In this document: positions 61,836 to 64,000 of the stretch, piece by piece
How the letters are laid out: each line of letters starts with the position of its first letter
How positions within the stretch are numbered: the first letter of the stretch is position 1
NCBI GenBank assembly: GCA_963932955.1
Contig: CAWVRK010000002.1
Location: 1 to 64,000 of the forward strand
Length of the DNA stretch: 64,000 nt
Source: Flavicella sp963932955
Lineage (GTDB): Bacteria; Bacteroidota; Bacteroidia; Flavobacteriales; Flavobacteriaceae
Reading direction: 5' to 3'
Made by a program: the position numbers and the translations under genes
Notes under the pieces: generated by a model
The model's input: the letters and a program-made list of their open reading frames with translations, nothing else
Told to the model about the DNA's origin: nothing
Databases searched by the model: none

Positions 61836-61948
61836 TTAGAGAATAATGGATTTTATAAAATTGATCACGTACCAAATTAAATAAAAAATCAACAAATCCC
61901 TGCTTCACTAACTCATTCACAAATGAAAAAACAAAGCATTCTAAAATC

Positions 61949-63361
61949 ATGAAAATAAAAAACATCTGTTGTCTAGGTGCCGGTTATGTAGGAGGTCCCA
62001 CCATGTCTGTCATTGCTTTAAAGTGTCCTGAAATAAAGGTTACCGTCGTCGATTTGAACGAAGCGCGCATTGCCGCTTGGAACGACGAAGACTTGGACAA
62101 CTTACCTGTTTACGAACCAGGACTTGCCGAAGTGGTTGCAGAAGCGCGCGGAAAAAACCTGTTTTTCTCTACAGATGTAGATGCTGCGATTGATGCGGCA
62201 GACATGATTTTTATCGCGGTCAACACCCCGACCAAAACCTATGGTGAGGGCAAAGGAATGGCCGCCGATTTGAAATTTGTCGAGCTCTGTGCGCGACAAA
62301 TCGCCCGCGTGGCTAAAAACGACAAAATCATTGTTGAAAAATCGACCTTGCCCGTGCGGACTGCCGAAACCTTGCAAACGATCTTGGACAGTACCGGAAA
62401 TGACGTGCATTTTGAAGTCTTGTCCAATCCCGAATTTTTGGCAGAAGGCACCGCCATCGACGACTTGTTCAAAGCAGACCGTGTCTTGATTGGTGGCAGC
62501 CAAACTCCTACTGGGAAAAAAGCCATCCAATCCTTGGTCGACATTTACAAACACTGGTTGCGAGACGATCAGATATTGACCACCAGTGTTTGGTCATCGG
62601 AATTGTCCAAACTCACCGCCAACGCCTTTTTGGCACAGCGCATCTCTTCCATCAATGCCTTATCCGCCTTGTGTGAAGCAACCGAAGCCGATGTGGATGA
62701 AGTAGCACACGCCATTGGAACGGACAGTCGGATTGGCCCCAAATTCTTAAAAGCTTCCGTTGGTTTTGGAGGATCTTGCTTTCAAAAAGACATTTTAAAT
62801 TTGGTCTACCTCTGTCGTTATTTCAATTTGCCAGAAGTGGCAGATTATTGGGAACAAGTAGTCCTACTGAACGATTATCAAAAAAAGCGTTTTGCCAAAA
62901 ACATCATCAACACCTTATTCAACACGGTCAACGGAAAAAAGATTGCTTTGTTGGGCTGGGCTTTTAAAAAAGACACCAACGACACCAGAGAATCAGCCGC
63001 CATCTATGTAGCCGACCACCTCCTCGAAGACGGTGCCAACATCCACGTCTACGACCCCAAAGTATCGGAAACCAAAATAAAGGCTGATCTGGGTTTTTTG
63101 TGGGAATTGAATGGCATTCCCGAAGCGCGGATCACACAAAAATTGGCACAAGTTTTTGTGCATTCCGTAGCTATGGAAGCTGTGGCGGAGAGCCATGCCA
63201 TTGCGATTTTGACGGAATGGGACGAATTCAAAACTTACGACTGGGCCAGTATTTACGAAAACATGTACAAACCTGCCTTTCTCTTTGACGGACGCAACGT
63301 CTTGGATGCAACTGCACTCAAAACAATTGGCTTCCAATTCAAAGGAATTGGAAAAGGTTAG
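61949..63361 (+). CDS. ugd: UDP-glucose 6-dehydrogenase (animal-type family)
   Basis: A 470-residue enzyme oxidising UDP-glucose to UDP-glucuronate. It resembles the longer animal and plant UGDH type: CCLGAGYVGGPTMSVIALKCPEI at the start, VNTPTKTYGEGKGMAADLKFVE, and the catalytic-Cys region SVGFGGSCFQKDILNLVYLC, then WAFKKDTNDTRESAAIYVADHLL. UDP-glucuronate would supply acidic sugars to the same polysaccharide. Its DNA uses more GC-ending codons than the neighbours by eye. Confidence 0.96.
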   Translation: MKIKNICCLGAGYVGGPTMSVIALKCPEIKVTVVDLNEARIAAWNDEDLDNLPVYEPGLAEVVAEARGKNLFFSTDVDAAIDAADMIFIAVNTPTKTYGEGKGMAADLKFVELCARQIARVAKNDKIIVEKSTLPVRTAETLQTILDSTGNDVHFEVLSNPEFLAEGTAIDDLFKADRVLIGGSQTPTGKKAIQSLVDIYKHWLRDDQILTTSVWSSELSKLTANAFLAQRISSINALSALCEATEADVDEVAHAIGTDSRIGPKFLKASVGFGGSCFQKDILNLVYLCRYFNLPEVADYWEQVVLLNDYQKKRFAKNIINTLFNTVNGKKIALLGWAFKKDTNDTRESAAIYVADHLLEDGANIHVYDPKVSETKIKADLGFLWELNGIPEARITQKLAQVFVHSVAMEAVAESHAIAILTEWDEFKTYDWASIYENMYKPAFLFDGRNVLDATALKTIGFQFKGIGKG

Positions 63362-63454
63362 TTTTATGTGAAAATGGATGTGGATTTTAAAAAAAAACCA
63401 CAAATCAAATCATATAAAATATAAACTCAATCAACAAATCATCAACATCTACAA

Positions 63455-63883
63455 ATGCTTAAAATCAGTAAAAGACACCTTGTAAAGACACTAACCTGGC
63501 GCAGCATTGGAACACTAGACACGCTGTTGTTATCTTGGTTGATTTCAGGAGACCTTGGGACAGGTTTTCAGATAGGACTTGCAGAGTTACTGACCAAAAT
63601 GCTGCTCTACTACGCTCACGAACGGGCTTGGTTCCAATCTAAAATGACAGACAGCAACAAGCGGCATGTGATGAAAACTTTTTCCTGGAGAGCTGTTGGG
63701 ACAGTAGATACCTTTCTATTGGGATGGGTGATTACAGGGAACCCTTTGACAGGGCTTAAAATTGGTGGTTCCGAGGTGTTTACAAAAATGATTTTGTATT
63801 TTTTCCACGAAAAATTGTGGTACCGCATCAATTACGGATTGAGTAAAAGAAGAAATAAATACAACCATCTCAAATCTCTTTGA
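63455..63883 (+). CDS. Tandem DUF2061 membrane protein
   Basis: A 142-residue protein made of two copies of DUF2061. Copy one (residues 4-62) has KRHLVKTLTWRSIGTLDTLLLSW and LTKMLLYYAHERAW; copy two (about 69-127) has KRHVMKTFSWRAVGTVDTFLLGW and FTKMILYFFHEKLW. Each copy has about two short hydrophobic segments. The gene is next to cysC; DUF2061 genes commonly sit with sulfate-assimilation genes in Bacteroidota, as recalled. The function is unknown. Confidence 0.92.
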   Translation: MLKISKRHLVKTLTWRSIGTLDTLLLSWLISGDLGTGFQIGLAELLTKMLLYYAHERAWFQSKMTDSNKRHVMKTFSWRAVGTVDTFLLGWVITGNPLTGLKIGGSEVFTKMILYFFHEKLWYRINYGLSKRRNKYNHLKSL

Positions 63884-63886
63884 AAC

Positions 63887-64000
63887 GTGGATAATATTTT
63901 TCAACAAGACTATAAATTGTCAAAAAAAGAACGGCAAATGCTTCACAAGCATCCCTCTTTTTTAATTTGGTTTACAGGACTTTCCGGTTCTGGAAAATCA
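63887..64000 (+). CDS. cysC: Adenylylsulfate kinase, 5' part (runs off the window)
   Basis: The first 38 codons are present, from a GTG at 63887 three bases after the DUF2061 stop; an ATG at 63938 is also possible. The sequence LSKKERQMLHKHPSFLIWFTG leads into the Walker A motif GLSGSGKS at the window end, which is the APS-kinase start. The enzyme makes PAPS, the sulfate donor for sulfated polysaccharides and for sulfur assimilation. Confidence 0.88.
   Translation, partial: MDNIFQQDYKLSKKERQMLHKHPSFLIWFTGLSGSGKS

Noticed and set aside
1..64000. CRISPR array, insertion sequence, prophage or rRNA operon
   Set aside because: No regularly spaced repeats, transposase, integrase, phage structural gene or rRNA sequence was seen anywhere in the window.

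Overview
The window is a chromosomal segment of a marine-type member of the Bacteroidota, most probably family Flavobacteriaceae. Three things support this. Promoters carry the Bacteroidota -7 element TAnnTTTG, sometimes with a TTTG -33 element about 20 bases upstream, and starts lack Shine-Dalgarno sequences. Protein families are typical of the group: PorT, a type IX secretion C-terminal signal, a TamL-type lipoprotein, LptC, DUF3098 and a zinc-ribbon-less AccD. The DNA is A+T-rich. Most of the window is ordinary core genome; accessory character appears at the left edge, after tRNA-Phe, and at the right end.

Layout. 1-265: a CAT-anticodon tRNA with its terminator and a tandem repeat at the edge. 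339-9787: a polyprenyl diphosphate synthase, then a TetR-TolC-HlyD-RND efflux operon, recX and two small envelope proteins. 9905-13142: a conserved protein, then the leftward ftsX-DUF3098-uppP-truB group. 13261-15895: a thioesterase-like gene divergent from a PadR-PspC operon whose promoter overlaps a perfect palindrome. 15909-21900: trxB, tRNA-Pro, a copper P-type ATPase, rpsT, tRNA-Glu and proS. 22001-27646: a Tyr/Ser-rich lipoprotein, an OmpP1/FadL-like protein, a double-domain Nfu, a menaquinone methyltransferase, PorT and an RNA methyltransferase. 27829-35350: TamL, fbaA, accD, rpsO and pnp.

35351-43579: a possible small RNA, then a leftward envelope operon (coaX, outer-membrane protein, TPR protein, lptC, a 59-residue membrane protein, a CorC/HlyC-type protein and a PpiD-like chaperone). 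43705-44054: tRNA-Phe followed by what looks like a decayed gene remnant. 44055-47441: beta-carbonic anhydrase, a SulP transporter, a small secreted protein and a TetR regulator. 47733-52366: two Crp/Fnr-type regulators, a YceI protein with a G9 tract, and a persulfide dioxygenase-rhodanese with a split YeeE/YedE transporter, together a reactive-sulfur module. 52567-57314: a large secreted CotH/lamin-tail protein and a seven-helix membrane AraC regulator.

57695-64000: the start of a surface-polysaccharide locus. A NusG-paralogue (UpxY/RfaH type) is followed by a small free-standing protein resembling the RNA polymerase alpha C-terminal domain, then manC, gmd, fcl and ugd (GDP-fucose and UDP-glucuronate supply), a duplicated DUF2061 protein and the start of cysC. 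The NusG-paralogue plus alpha-CTD-like pair behind a long hairpin-bearing leader is the best candidate here for an undescribed system.
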